64,000 nucleotides of DNA from Gelria sp. Kuro-4 (GTDB taxonomy: Bacteria > Bacillota > DTU030 > DUMP01), in assembly GCF_019668485.1 (NCBI RefSeq), contig NZ_AP024619.1:2535757-2599756 (forward strand). Direction: 5' to 3'. This document shows, in pieces, positions 48,463 to 58,019 of the stretch (within the stretch, counting starts at the first letter, position 1; each line of letters starts with the position of its first letter). The notes under the pieces were generated by a model that was given only the letters and a program-made list of their open reading frames with translations, made no database searches and was not told the origin of the DNA. The translations under genes and the position numbers were made by a program.

Positions 48463-49620
48463 TCAGGAGCGGAAAAGCCACCGGGCAAGGACCGGCCGGT
48501 GAATGGCGACGGCCTGCGCCGGGCAGAGCTCCTGGCAGCAGAAGCAGCGGATACAGCGCTCCAGCTCAACCGCGGGGCGGCGCGGCCCCAGGGTAAGGGC
48601 CTGCGCCGGACAGTTCTTAAGGCACACGCCGCAGCGGCGGCACCTTTCCGGGTCGAAAACCGGACGGGGTTGCAGCCAGCGGGCGGCAAGCTTGAGTGAA
48701 CCCAGGGACACCTGGCGCCCCAGCAGGCGAAAGCTCGTCCCACCCGGCGGCGGCACGGCGAAATCGTGCACGGCCACAGCAGCCAGGTCTTCCCCCAGGA
48801 CCGCTATTTCGTCCAGGGGCGGAACAAGCCCCGCCTCCCGGGCGAGGCGCGTCGTCGGGACCGCATCCGCGCTCAGGCCGATGAGCGCCACCGCCACCTG
48901 ATCCAGGGCAAAGACCGAGGGGCTGGCCAGGATGAATCCCAGGTGCCGCGGCCGCCCGGCCGAGGGTCCCTCCCCCTCCATGCCCACCACCGCATCCATC
49001 ACGGTAAGGGCGGGCCGGACAAGCTGCGCCAGCTCCACCAGGAAACGGCTGAAGTACGTAAGCTCCGGCAGGCGCAGGTGATACTCCGCCTTGGTCAGGC
49101 CCGGGATGCAGCCAAAAAGATTCTTCACCGCGCCGGTGTACCGCGTCAGGCCGTGGGTCTTGAGCTTGGGAAGGTTGATGATCACCTCGGCCTCGGCCAC
49201 CGCCCGGCTCAGGGTCACCCCCTGGAACAGCGCCCCGGGAAGGTGCGGCCGCTCCACGGCGTCAAGGTCAAAGTTGAGCTCCGCCCCGGTCGCGGCCGCC
49301 ACCTCGGCCAGGCCGCTGGCCTCGTAAACGGCCCGCAGGCTGCGTTCTGTAAACGGTCCGCCTGGGCTGTCGTAGAGCACGGGACGGCCCCCCGCCTGTT
49401 GTACCTCCTCGACCACCGCGCGCACCAGCGCCGGGTGCGTGGTCACCGCGGCCTCCGGCGTCCGGCGGGTGAGAAGATTGGCCTTCACCAGCACGCGCTG
49501 CCCGGGCCGCACAAAGGCCGCCATGCCGCCCAGGCCGGCCAGCGCCTGCCTCAGCGCCGCCCGCACCACGGCCCGCTCATAACTCGGACACCGAACCAGG
49601 GCAACTCTTTCCTCCGCCAA
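48463..49620 (-). CDS. DUF362 protein with two C-terminal [4Fe-4S] ferredoxin motifs
   Basis: About 385 residues. DUF362 region: VALVRCPSYERA, VRPGQRVLVKANLL, TTHPALVRAVVEEV, INLPKLKTHGLTRYTGAVKN, LTVMDAVVGMEGEGP; then two cluster motifs CRRCGVCLKNCPAQAL and CIRCFCCQELCPAQAV. The function of the family is unknown; the ferredoxin part suggests electron transfer. TTG 49620 with GGAGGAG upstream is taken as start. It lies 63 bases after rodA, with the 18-base repeat between. Confidence 0.87.
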   Translation of the reverse strand: MAEERVALVRCPSYERAVVRAALRQALAGLGGMAAFVRPGQRVLVKANLLTRRTPEAAVTTHPALVRAVVEEVQQAGGRPVLYDSPGGPFTERSLRAVYEASGLAEVAAATGAELNFDLDAVERPHLPGALFQGVTLSRAVAEAEVIINLPKLKTHGLTRYTGAVKNLFGCIPGLTKAEYHLRLPELTYFSRFLVELAQLVRPALTVMDAVVGMEGEGPSAGRPRHLGFILASPSVFALDQVAVALIGLSADAVPTTRLAREAGLVPPLDEIAVLGEDLAAVAVHDFAVPPPGGTSFRLLGRQVSLGSLKLAARWLQPRPVFDPERCRRCGVCLKNCPAQALTLGPRRPAVELERCIRCFCCQELCPAQAVAIHRPVLARWLFRS

Positions 49621-49666
49621 GTCCGCTCCTCCTAGAATCCTTCTCACTTTTGATAAAAACTGCGGA

Positions 49667-49684
49667 AAGTTGATACCTGACCCC
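49667..49684 (-). repeat. 18-base repeat copy 2, just after the rodA stop
   Basis: On the minus strand GGGGTCAGGTATCAACTT begins two bases after the rodA stop codon. Identical to 33802-33819 and 50888-50905. Confidence 0.8.
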
Positions 49685-49685
49685 G

Positions 49686-50777
49686 CTAGAAGAGGATCTT
49701 GTGGCGGCGCATGTGAACGTTGAGGAGAAGGCCCAGGGCGATCATGTTGGTAAGGTAGGAGCTGCCGCCGTAGCTCATAAAGGGCAGAGGGATACCGGTG
49801 ACAGGCATAATGCCGGTGGTCATGCCCACGTTGACCAGCACGTGGAAGGCCAGCATGGTGACGACGCCGGTGGCGAGCAGGGTCCCGAAGTCGTCGCGTG
49901 CCCTGGCCGCCACCCGGATGCCGCGGTAGATGATGATGAAGTAGAGCGCCAGGATACCCGCCGCCCTGACAAACCCCAGCTCCTCGCCGATAACGGAAAA
50001 GATGAAGTCCGTGTGTTGCTCAGGGAGAAACCCCAAGCGGTTCTGGGTACCGCCGAAGAGCCCCTTCCCCCAGAGGCGCCCGGAGCCGATGGCGATCATC
50101 GACTGGATGACGTGATAGCCGGAGCCAGTCGGGTCCACGCTCGGGTCGAGGAAGACGAGCAGGCGCTTTTTCTGGTAGTCCTTGAGGAAATGAAAGAGCA
50201 CCGGTGCCGCCGCGGCACCGCCGGCGGCGAGGCCTGCCAGGTACTGCCAGCGCACGCCCGCCACGAAGAGCATCACAAAAAGGAGGGCAGCGAACACCAG
50301 TGAGGTGCCCAGGTCGGGCTGTTTTAGGATCAGGGCCATGGGCACACCCACGTGTACGAACACCGGCACGAGATCCTTCAGGGTGTGGATTTCGGACGCC
50401 TTTTCGGAGAGAAGCTGGGCCAGGGTGATGATGATGATGATCTTGGCAAACTCCGAGGGCTGCACCACCACCGGGCCGAACTGGAGCCACCGCTGGGCAC
50501 CCTTGGCCTCCGAGCCCAGCACCAGGGTGGCCAGGAGCAGGGCTAAATTGAGGTAGTAAAGGTGCCGCGCATAGCGCCCCAGGTCGTGGTAGTCGATGGA
50601 GAGGGTGATAACGAAAGCCACCAGCCCGATGGCAACCCACACGAGCTGGCGCTTCACAAAGTACAAGGGGTCTTCGGGGCTGGCGCTCATGATGATAAAA
50701 AGGCTGATGGTGGTAAGCGCCGCCACAGCCCCTATTATTAAGAAGTCCAGGTTTTTCAGCAGACGGCGGTCGAACAT
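49686..50777 (-). CDS. rodA: Rod-shape-determining glycan polymerase RodA (SEDS)
   Basis: 363 residues, about ten membrane segments. SEDS motifs: LDFLIIGAVAALT at the start, GAQRWLQFGPVVVQPSEFAK, KQPDLGTSLVF, DPTGSGYHVIQSMIAIGSG, FLPEQHTDFIFSVIGEELGF and GIPLPFMSYGGSSYL. It polymerises lipid II during elongation together with PBP2 (mrdA, same cluster). CCGGAGGAAG precedes the ATG. The stop is followed by the 18-base repeat. Confidence 0.97.
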   Translation of the reverse strand: MFDRRLLKNLDFLIIGAVAALTTISLFIIMSASPEDPLYFVKRQLVWVAIGLVAFVITLSIDYHDLGRYARHLYYLNLALLLATLVLGSEAKGAQRWLQFGPVVVQPSEFAKIIIIITLAQLLSEKASEIHTLKDLVPVFVHVGVPMALILKQPDLGTSLVFAALLFVMLFVAGVRWQYLAGLAAGGAAAAPVLFHFLKDYQKKRLLVFLDPSVDPTGSGYHVIQSMIAIGSGRLWGKGLFGGTQNRLGFLPEQHTDFIFSVIGEELGFVRAAGILALYFIIIYRGIRVAARARDDFGTLLATGVVTMLAFHVLVNVGMTTGIMPVTGIPLPFMSYGGSSYLTNMIALGLLLNVHMRRHKILF

Positions 50778-50810
50778 GGCTTCCTCCGGGGAGAAGTATC
50801 TCCTCGTCCA

Positions 50811-51173
50811 TTATAACCATTTCGACTCCATCCGTCTAGGGACACTTGGATCAGGCGTTTTCGTTTCAGACGGCGAGATACTTTCAAAAGTTGATACCTG
50901 ACCCCGGACGGATCGCTTCATCCGCCGGATGGGGATGTTGGCCACCAGCGCCACGGAACGGTCTATGTTGTGGATGCTCACCTCGACGCCGCTTTCATCG
51001 ATCTCCATGTAGTTGGTGATGACGCCGATAACCTCTTCTTTAATCAGTTCGAGGAACTGCGGTGAAACCGTCGCCCGGTCATGGACCAGCACCAGGCGCA
51101 AGCGTTCTTTGGCTATTTCTTTGCTGGGAGCCTCCTCCCGTCCAAAAACCCGGCCCAGGATATCGAGCACAGT
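50811..51173 (-). CDS. minE: Cell division topological factor MinE with an acquired C-terminal tail
   Basis: About 120 residues. N-terminal ILGRVFGREEAPSKEIAKER, then the MinD-contact region LRLVLVHDRA and the dimer domain FLELIKEEVIGVITNYMEID, VEVSIHNIDRSVALVANIPI. It drives Min oscillation by stimulating MinD ATPase. After IRRMKR about 33 more residues follow; they begin where the 18-base repeat GGGGTCAGGTATCAACTT sits and look unlike MinE, so the original stop was probably lost. GTG 51173 follows AGAAGGAAGGGA. Confidence 0.9.
   Translation of the reverse strand, partial: TVLDILGRVFGREEAPSKEIAKERLRLVLVHDRATVSPQFLELIKEEVIGVITNYMEIDESGVEVSIHNIDRSVALVANIPIRRMKRSVRGQVSTFESISPSETKTPDPSVPRRMESKWL
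50888..50905 (-). repeat. 18-base repeat copy 3, inside the minE tail
   Basis: On the minus strand GGGGTCAGGTATCAACTT, read as GQVST in the MinE extension. Identical to the copies at 33802 and 49667. Confidence 0.8.
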
Positions 51174-51196
51174 TAGTCCCTCCTTCCTTCTCACCG

Positions 51197-51997
51197 TCAG
51201 CGGCCAAAGCCGAACAGGTGCTTGACGCGTTCCATAAACCCGTGTTCGGCCTCGAGCGTCATCAGCGGTACCTGCTCCCCGGTGATCCGCCGGGCGATAT
51301 TGCGATAGGCCTGCCCGGCGCGGGAACCTGCATCCAGCACCGTAGGCTCGCCGCGGTTGGTGGAGACCACTATCTTGTCATCCTCGGGCACCACGCCGAT
51401 AAGGTCGATGGCCAGGATATCGATGATGTCGTCGATGTCCATCATGTCGCCGCGCTTGACCATATTGGGGCGGATGCGGTTGATTAAAAGCTGTACGTCG
51501 GGCAGTTCGCTGGCTTCCAAAAGCCCGATGATCCGGTCGGCGTCGCGCACGGCCGAAACCTCCGGCGTGGTCACCACAATCGCCCGGTCGGCCCCGGCGA
51601 CGGCGTTGCGGAAACCCTGTTCAATGCCCGCCGGGCAATCCACCAGGACGTAGTCGTATTCCGCCTTGAGCTCCGCCGTGAGCGCCTTCATCTGTTCCGG
51701 CGTCACGGCCGTTTTGTCTTTGGTCTGGGCCGCCGGCAGGAGAAACAGGTTTTCGTTGAAGCGCTTGTCCTTGATCAAAGCCTGCTTGATACGGCAGGCC
51801 CCGCTGGTTACGTCCACCAGGTCGTAAACGATGCGGTTCTCCAGTCCCATAACCACATCCAGGTTCCGGAGACCGATATCGGCATCCAGGAGAACCACCC
51901 GCCGCTCCATGAGGGCCAATGCCGTACCCAGATTGGCCGTGCTGGTGGTCTTGCCCACGCCGCCTTTGCCCGAAGTTATGACGATGACTTCACCCAT
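51197..51997 (-). CDS. minD: Septum site-determining ATPase MinD
   Basis: 266 residues. Deviant Walker A SGKGGVGKTTSTAN, VVLLDADIGLRNLDVVMGLE, DYVLVDCPAGIEQGF and, at the end, a C-terminal amphipathic membrane-targeting helix (MERVKHLFGFGR). It recruits MinC to the membrane and is cycled by MinE, whose gene follows 23 bases later. Normal length; ATG start. Confidence 0.97.
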   Translation of the reverse strand: MGEVIVITSGKGGVGKTTSTANLGTALALMERRVVLLDADIGLRNLDVVMGLENRIVYDLVDVTSGACRIKQALIKDKRFNENLFLLPAAQTKDKTAVTPEQMKALTAELKAEYDYVLVDCPAGIEQGFRNAVAGADRAIVVTTPEVSAVRDADRIIGLLEASELPDVQLLINRIRPNMVKRGDMMDIDDIIDILAIDLIGVVPEDDKIVVSTNRGEPTVLDAGSRAGQAYRNIARRITGEQVPLMTLEAEHGFMERVKHLFGFGR

Positions 51998-52038
51998 AGC
52001 CTTTCCTCCCTTTCTCCGGCCGCTCCATCTGCCGCAGA

Positions 52039-52797
52039 CTATTCTGCTCTGTGCACGAGGGATAGGGCTGGATTTACGGCGCTTTTTTCGATCACCACAT
52101 TGCCGTCGCGTACGCGTGCCACCTCGGGTTCCCTGCCGGTGCGCAGCCCGTCCTCGTCCGGCGCCCGCGTAAACACACCGCCAATCCTCAGCTGGCTGGG
52201 CTCCAAGCGGTACGCCGCCACAAAGGCTTCCTGATCCCCGGCCGCCCCGGCATGGACTAAACCGCGCAGTGTGCCGAGCACGGTGACATTGCCCTCCGCC
52301 ACGATCTCGGATCCGGGATTAACATCGCCCAGCACCAGCACGTGCCCGGCGAAATTCACGCGCTGCCCGCAGCGCAGATTGCGCGTGAGAAAGAGCGTCG
52401 GCAGGCTGGACAGCTTGCTGTGCGGCCAGGGCGAAAGCGGCGCTTCCGGTGCCGGTGCCGGCTCTTGAGGCTGCTCGGCGGCGGTGGTGACGTCCACTCT
52501 TCCTTCCTCCTCCCCGGAAACCTGGTCGGCCGCCGTCCGTTCACCGCTGCTGAAGCCCTTCAGTTTAAGGCCGGCCTGGCTGTTGATCAGCTTCTCCAGC
52601 GCCTTCTTTTGCTTGCCGCTGAGCCTGCGCCCGCCCACGTCCACGATCACCTGAGCCCCCTGAAAGAACCCGCGGGCCGCTTCCAGCTTAGCCTTCAGCT
52701 TGTCCAGGACCGAGCGGAACTCACGCCGGTCGTCCAGAATAATGAGCAGGCCGTCGCGCGTTCCCTTAAAGACTGCTTCTTCCTTTTCCTTTGCCAT
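52039..52797 (-). CDS. minC: Septum site-determining protein MinC
   Basis: About 252 residues. N-terminal FtsZ-inhibiting domain (EEAVFKGTRDGLLIILDDRR), a Pro/Ala-rich linker and the C-terminal beta-helix that binds MinD (RNLRCGQRVNFAGHVLVLGD, VNPGSEIVAEGNVTVLGTLR, GLVHAGAAGD). ATG 52797 follows GAGAGGAAAGG; the frame to 52827 is ignored. First gene of minCDE, separated from mrdA by a terminator. Confidence 0.95.
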   Translation of the reverse strand: MAKEKEEAVFKGTRDGLLIILDDRREFRSVLDKLKAKLEAARGFFQGAQVIVDVGGRRLSGKQKKALEKLINSQAGLKLKGFSSGERTAADQVSGEEEGRVDVTTAAEQPQEPAPAPEAPLSPWPHSKLSSLPTLFLTRNLRCGQRVNFAGHVLVLGDVNPGSEIVAEGNVTVLGTLRGLVHAGAAGDQEAFVAAYRLEPSQLRIGGVFTRAPDEDGLRTGREPEVARVRDGNVVIEKSAVNPALSLVHRAE

Positions 52798-52875
52798 CCC
52801 TTTCCTCTCCCTAACTACTTCTTCCATAAGGGTTTAATTCTAACTCACCGGGGCTAAATCCTGCTTTTTCCAATG

Positions 52876-52901
52876 AAAAAAGCAAGGGTAAAATACCCTG
52901 C
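52876..52901 (-). terminator. Intrinsic terminator after mrdA
   Basis: On the minus strand GCAGGGTA, short loop, TACCCTTGC (one bulged base), then six T residues. It ends the mreBCD-mrdA transcript before minC. Confidence 0.8.
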
Positions 52902-52920
52902 CTTTTGCTAAACTTTGACA

Positions 52921-54789
52921 TCAATCCACGGAAGGGGTTGCCGGGGCGTTTTGCCGGGCAGGCGCCACGTGGAAGTAGGTCTCGAAGATACGCCGGGCCA
53001 CGGGCGCCGCCGCGGAGCCGCCGTGGCCACCCTGCTCGACCAGCACCGCCACGGCAATCTCCGGCTTGTCATAGGGCGCAAAGCCGACAAACCAGCCGTG
53101 GTCGGCCCCGTGGGGATTCTGGGCAGTGCCCGTTTTCCCCGCCACCGGGATAGGGAAATTGCGGAAATAAGCCGCCGCCGTACCTTCCGGTCCCTGGGCC
53201 ACCAGGTGCATGCCTTCTTTGATGGCGGCCAGAGTGGAGGGCTTCAGGTCCATTTTCGCCATGACCTCAGGACCATAGGTTTCTTTGACCTTACCGTCCG
53301 GACCGATCACCTGGCTGACCAGGTAGGGGCGATAACGGGTACCGCCGTTGGCCAGGGTGGCGATGTAGTTGGCCATCTGCAGGGGGGTGAAGGAAGAGAA
53401 TCCCTGGCCGATGGCAGCGCTCAAGGTTTCGCCCGGCTGCCAGGGCTCGGGTTTCTTCAGCCCCAGAAGCTTGTAGTTCTTCAGCTTCCACTCGGGCGTG
53501 GCCAGCAGCCCGGTTTTCTCGCCCGGATAGAGGTTGATGCCGGTAGGCCGGCCCAGGCCGTAGCCTTCGGCATAGCGGTTGATGGCGTCAATGCCGGTTC
53601 GGTAGCCCAGGTCGTAGAAGTACACGTTGCAGGAAACCTCGATGGCCCGCGTGAGGTTGATCACCCCGTGGCCGCCCGGTTTCCAGCACTTCTTGGGCTC
53701 GATCCGCCAGTACACACCCCGGTCGACAATGGTGTCCTGGGGCCGGATGGTCCCTGTTTCCAGCCCGGCCGTGGCCACCACCATCTTAAAGGTGGAGCCG
53801 GGTGGGTACTCGCCGCGGATCGCCCGGTTGAGCTGTGGCTGCCACTTGGGGTCGTTCATGGCCTGCCAGGTGTCCGGCGGGATGGTTTCCCGGGTGAAAT
53901 CGTTGGGGTCGAACGAAGGCTCGCTCACCATGGCCAGCACCGCCCCGGTGCGTACGTCCAGCACCACTACCGCCCCCGCCTTAGTAGGAAACTGCGTCTT
54001 GATCCGGTCCATGCTCTCGCGGAGCCCTTGGGCCGCCGCCTCCTCCAGACTGCGGTCGAGCGTGAGCTTGAGGCTGGAGCCGGCCACCGGTACCTTGCGG
54101 CCGGGCAAGGTTTTCACCGGCCGGCCCCCGGCGTCCACCTCCACCTGCTGTCCCCCGGGCTCCCCCCGCAGCACTTCGTCGTAGACGCGCTCGAGCCCGG
54201 TCTTACCCACTATATCGCCCATCTTATAACCCTTATCGCGCCAGGCGTCCAGCTCTTCCTTAGAGATCTCGCGGACGTAGCCGAAGACGTGCGCGCCGAC
54301 GTCCTTCAGGGGGTAATCCCGGATGGGCTGCTCTTCGATCATCACACCGGGCAGCTCCAACTGGTGCTCGGCGATTTTGGTGAGGGTGGCGATGTCGGCA
54401 TCGGTGGCGATGCGGATCGGCGTATAGGGCCGGTACTCCTTGCGCTCCTTGAGTCGCGCGATGGTGTCCTCCACCGTCTGCCTGACGTCGTAACCCAAAA
54501 GCTGACTCAGGCGCTGCAGCACCTCGTCCGGCTTTTTCATGTCCATCGGCACCACGCTGATCACCGGCGCCAGCCGGCTCGTCACCAGCGGGTTGCCGTT
54601 GCGGTCCAGAAAGTCCCCGCGGGGCGCCGCCAGCGGCAGAAGGCGAATACGGTTCTCGGTGGCCAGCTTCTCATACTTCTCGCCTTCCACCAGCTGCAGA
54701 TACCCGAGCCGGCCCACCAGCACGGTGAAAACCAGAACGGCCGCCACGGTCAAGAGGAAAAGGCGCTGTTCGAGCTGTTTCGGGGTCAT
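52921..54789 (-). CDS. mrdA: Penicillin-binding protein 2 (elongation transpeptidase)
   Basis: 622 residues. Short cytoplasmic start and one membrane segment (LFLLTVAAVLVFTVLVGRLG), dimerisation domain (NRIRLLPLAAPRGDFLDRNG), and a transpeptidase domain with SxxK in GSTFKMVVATA, SxN in SCNVYFYDLG and KTG in GKTGTAQNPHG. It crosslinks new wall during elongation with RodA. It follows mreD by nine bases in the mreBCD-mrdA order usual for Clostridia. Confidence 0.96.
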   Translation of the reverse strand: MTPKQLEQRLFLLTVAAVLVFTVLVGRLGYLQLVEGEKYEKLATENRIRLLPLAAPRGDFLDRNGNPLVTSRLAPVISVVPMDMKKPDEVLQRLSQLLGYDVRQTVEDTIARLKERKEYRPYTPIRIATDADIATLTKIAEHQLELPGVMIEEQPIRDYPLKDVGAHVFGYVREISKEELDAWRDKGYKMGDIVGKTGLERVYDEVLRGEPGGQQVEVDAGGRPVKTLPGRKVPVAGSSLKLTLDRSLEEAAAQGLRESMDRIKTQFPTKAGAVVVLDVRTGAVLAMVSEPSFDPNDFTRETIPPDTWQAMNDPKWQPQLNRAIRGEYPPGSTFKMVVATAGLETGTIRPQDTIVDRGVYWRIEPKKCWKPGGHGVINLTRAIEVSCNVYFYDLGYRTGIDAINRYAEGYGLGRPTGINLYPGEKTGLLATPEWKLKNYKLLGLKKPEPWQPGETLSAAIGQGFSSFTPLQMANYIATLANGGTRYRPYLVSQVIGPDGKVKETYGPEVMAKMDLKPSTLAAIKEGMHLVAQGPEGTAAAYFRNFPIPVAGKTGTAQNPHGADHGWFVGFAPYDKPEIAVAVLVEQGGHGGSAAAPVARRIFETYFHVAPARQNAPATPSVD

Positions 54790-54798
54790 CTCCTCACC

Positions 54799-55329
54799 TC
54801 ACAAACGCGGGCGTTCCCGCCGGCTGAAACCCGGCGCTTCATAAAGGCCGGCCACGTAGTGGAAGACGAGCGGTGCGAAGACGGCATTGACCAAAGCGGT
54901 CGGCACAACGACCCGGAGGAGGGCCGTGATAAACGTCCAGCGCACCTGGCCGAAGGCGCCGGCGGCCAGAAAAAAAAGAACCTGCTCCACCACCGTCCCG
55001 ATAAAAAGCGCCACCGCCGGCAGCAACGGGTTCTCCTTAAACACTTGTCCTTCGGCCAGGCCCAGGACAAAACCGGTCACGCTCTTGGCCAGGGCGTGGC
55101 TGCCGGGCAGGCTGCCGGAAAACACATCCTCCAGCAGGCCTCCGGCCGCGCCCCAGAGCAGCCCCTTGCCCCAACCGCTCGCCAGACCCACGGAGCCAAC
55201 GATCATCAGCACGAAGTCCGGCCGGACGCCCCAGAAGGAAACCCGGTTGAGACACGTGCTTTCTAAGAGCAAACACCCTATGATGCCCCCGGTAAGGATG
55301 AGGGCACGTCTGCCAGCTGAAACGCGCAT
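54799..55329 (-). CDS. mreD: Rod shape-determining protein MreD
   Basis: 176 residues with about five membrane segments (ALILTGGIIGCLLLESTCL, FVLMIVGSVGLASGWGKGLL). Conserved GGLLEDVFSG motif. Part of the elongasome with MreB, MreC, RodA and PBP2. The C-terminal half is diverged, as usual for MreD; assignment rests mainly on hydrophobicity, length, the motif and the position between mreC and mrdA. Confidence 0.92.
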   Translation of the reverse strand: MRVSAGRRALILTGGIIGCLLLESTCLNRVSFWGVRPDFVLMIVGSVGLASGWGKGLLWGAAGGLLEDVFSGSLPGSHALAKSVTGFVLGLAEGQVFKENPLLPAVALFIGTVVEQVLFFLAAGAFGQVRWTFITALLRVVVPTALVNAVFAPLVFHYVAGLYEAPGFSRRERPRL

Positions 55330-55341
55330 GTTTCCTCTCCC

Positions 55342-56175
55342 CTAGCCTTTAACCCCCGTTATCACCAGCACCTCTTCCAGGTGGTCGAAATCTACGGCCG
55401 GCTTCACCTGGGCATACTTGCCGAGGCCGTAGCCTTCGCTTTTAACCTCCGTTACCTGTCCCAGCACCAGGCCCTTGGGAAAGAGCCCGCCCAGCCCGGA
55501 CGTCACCACCAGCTCGCCCGGCTTAATGGTGGCGCTGCGCGGCAAATAGACCAGGCGACAGCCGCCATCGGCGGCATCGCCGCCTTTAAGTACGCCGACG
55601 TCGCGGCTGAGCTGCCCCAGGGCCCCGACGGCGCTGCGCTGGTCGGTGATAAGAAGGACCTCCGCCGTGTTGGGTGACACCTGAATCACACGCCCCGCCA
55701 CACCTCCGGCCCCCAGCACCACCGCGTCCACCTTAACCCCGGAGCGGCTGCCCCGGTCAATGGTGAGGGTTTTGTACCAGTTGCCCGGGTCCCGGCTGAC
55801 GACGCGGGCGCCCAGAGTAGTAAGCTCCGGCTGCCCGGGAGGCAGCGTCAGGAGCTTGCGCAGCCGGACGTTTTCGCTCCAAACCTCACGGCTCACGTTC
55901 TCCTTAAGCTTAAGCTGCGCCAGTTCTTTTTTCAGCTCTGCGTTTTCCGCACTCAGTCTCCTAATCTCGGCGACAAAGCGGACCGCTCCCTCCACCTTGT
56001 TGGTACCCGCCAGGATGACTCCCTCAACCGGCGCCAGCACCTCGCGCAGGAACCCTTTCACCGGCGCCACCCGGCCGCCCTCCTGCGCCGCCAAGCTCAT
56101 CAGCAACGTGAGCAGCACCGTGGCGGCCGCCAGGGCAAAGTACTTCCGGTTCTTGGCCAGCTCGGGCACTCCCAT
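55342..56175 (-). CDS. mreC: Rod shape-determining protein MreC
   Basis: 277 residues. One N-terminal membrane segment (YFALAAATVLLTLLMSL), a coiled coil (EIRRLSAENAELKKELAQLK) and the beta-rich periplasm-side domain (TTLGARVVSRDPGNWYKTLT, IDRGSRSGVKVDAVVLG, GELVVTSGLGGLFPKGL). It links MreB filaments to wall enzymes. It starts nine bases after the mreB stop. Confidence 0.96.
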   Translation of the reverse strand: MGVPELAKNRKYFALAAATVLLTLLMSLAAQEGGRVAPVKGFLREVLAPVEGVILAGTNKVEGAVRFVAEIRRLSAENAELKKELAQLKLKENVSREVWSENVRLRKLLTLPPGQPELTTLGARVVSRDPGNWYKTLTIDRGSRSGVKVDAVVLGAGGVAGRVIQVSPNTAEVLLITDQRSAVGALGQLSRDVGVLKGGDAADGGCRLVYLPRSATIKPGELVVTSGLGGLFPKGLVLGQVTEVKSEGYGLGKYAQVKPAVDFDHLEEVLVITGVKG

Positions 56176-56184
56176 CCCGCCTTC

Positions 56185-57228
<1,044 letters not shown>

Positions 57229-57251
57229 TGGCTTTTGACTCCTTTCTCCGG

Positions 57252-58019
57252 CTACCTGCTACCCGCCAGGCTCTCCCCCGTGGTCGGGGCACCCAGGAGA
57301 CCTCTTTCTTTCAAACTGACGTAACGTCCGTCCCCAATAATCACGTGATCCAGTACTTCAATGCCCAGGAGCGCCCCCGCCTCGACCAGGCGCCGCGTCA
57401 GGGTTATGTCTTCCGGACTGGGTTCCGGATCGCCGCTGGGGTGGTTATGGACCAGGATGACAGCCGCGGCGCTCTTTTTAATACAGCCTTTGAAAAGTTC
57501 CCGCGGGTGGACCAAGGCGGCGCTCAGACTGCCCACCGCCACGGTTTCCTGGGCGATCACCTGGTGCTTGCTCGTGAGCATCACCGTGCGGAAGTGCTCC
57601 CGGTCGAGCAGCCGCATTTCGTCGTGCACGAGGCGGTAAACATCGCGCGGGGTGCGAATGCCCGGGCCGCGTTCCCGGCCCTCGCGCCCGAGACGACGCC
57701 CCAGCTCCAGGGCCGCCTTCACCTGCACCGCTTTGGCCGGTCCCATGCCGGGACACTGGGCCAGTTCTTCGATGTCCGCCGTCGCCAGGTAGCGCAGCCC
57801 GCCCTCCTCGCCCTCCTGGCTAAGGAGGAGCTGCGCCACCTCGAGCGCCGTATAGCCGCGCTGGCCCGTGCGCAGGATTATCGCCAAAAGCTCCGCCGTC
57901 GACAGGTTCTCAGCGCCGAGCGCCGCCAGACGTTCGCGCGGCCGGCTGTCCGGCGGCAGCTCCTTTAACGTCAGGTGATACTCCGCGCCCAGCTTTCTTC
58001 GCCTCCTCCCAGATGTCAA
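57252..58019 (-). CDS. radC: RadC family (JAB-domain) protein
   Basis: 255 residues. N-terminal helix-hairpin-helix ([40 protein letters not shown]), then a JAB/MPN metal domain with [29 protein letters not shown] and [18 protein letters not shown]. The role in repair is unproven. The TTG at 58019 is the only standard start codon in place, but the SD GGGAGGAGG lies inside the frame after it, with a CTG at 57992 at correct spacing; the start is uncertain. It overlaps maf by 110 bases in another frame. Confidence 0.9.
   Translation of the reverse strand: MTSGRRRRKLGAEYHLTLKELPPDSRPRERLAALGAENLSTAELLAIILRTGQRGYTALEVAQLLLSQEGEEGGLRYLATADIEELAQCPGMGPAKAVQVKAALELGRRLGREGRERGPGIRTPRDVYRLVHDEMRLLDREHFRTVMLTSKHQVIAQETVAVGSLSAALVHPRELFKGCIKKSAAAVILVHNHPSGDPEPSPEDITLTRRLVEAGALLGIEVLDHVIIGDGRYVSLKERGLLGAPTTGESLAGSR

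Noticed and set aside
52915-55266. Long plus-strand open frame (783 codons) opposite mrdA and mreD.
   Set aside because: Shadow of mrdA/mreD; His-, Gly- and Arg-rich translation typical of antisense GC-rich frames.
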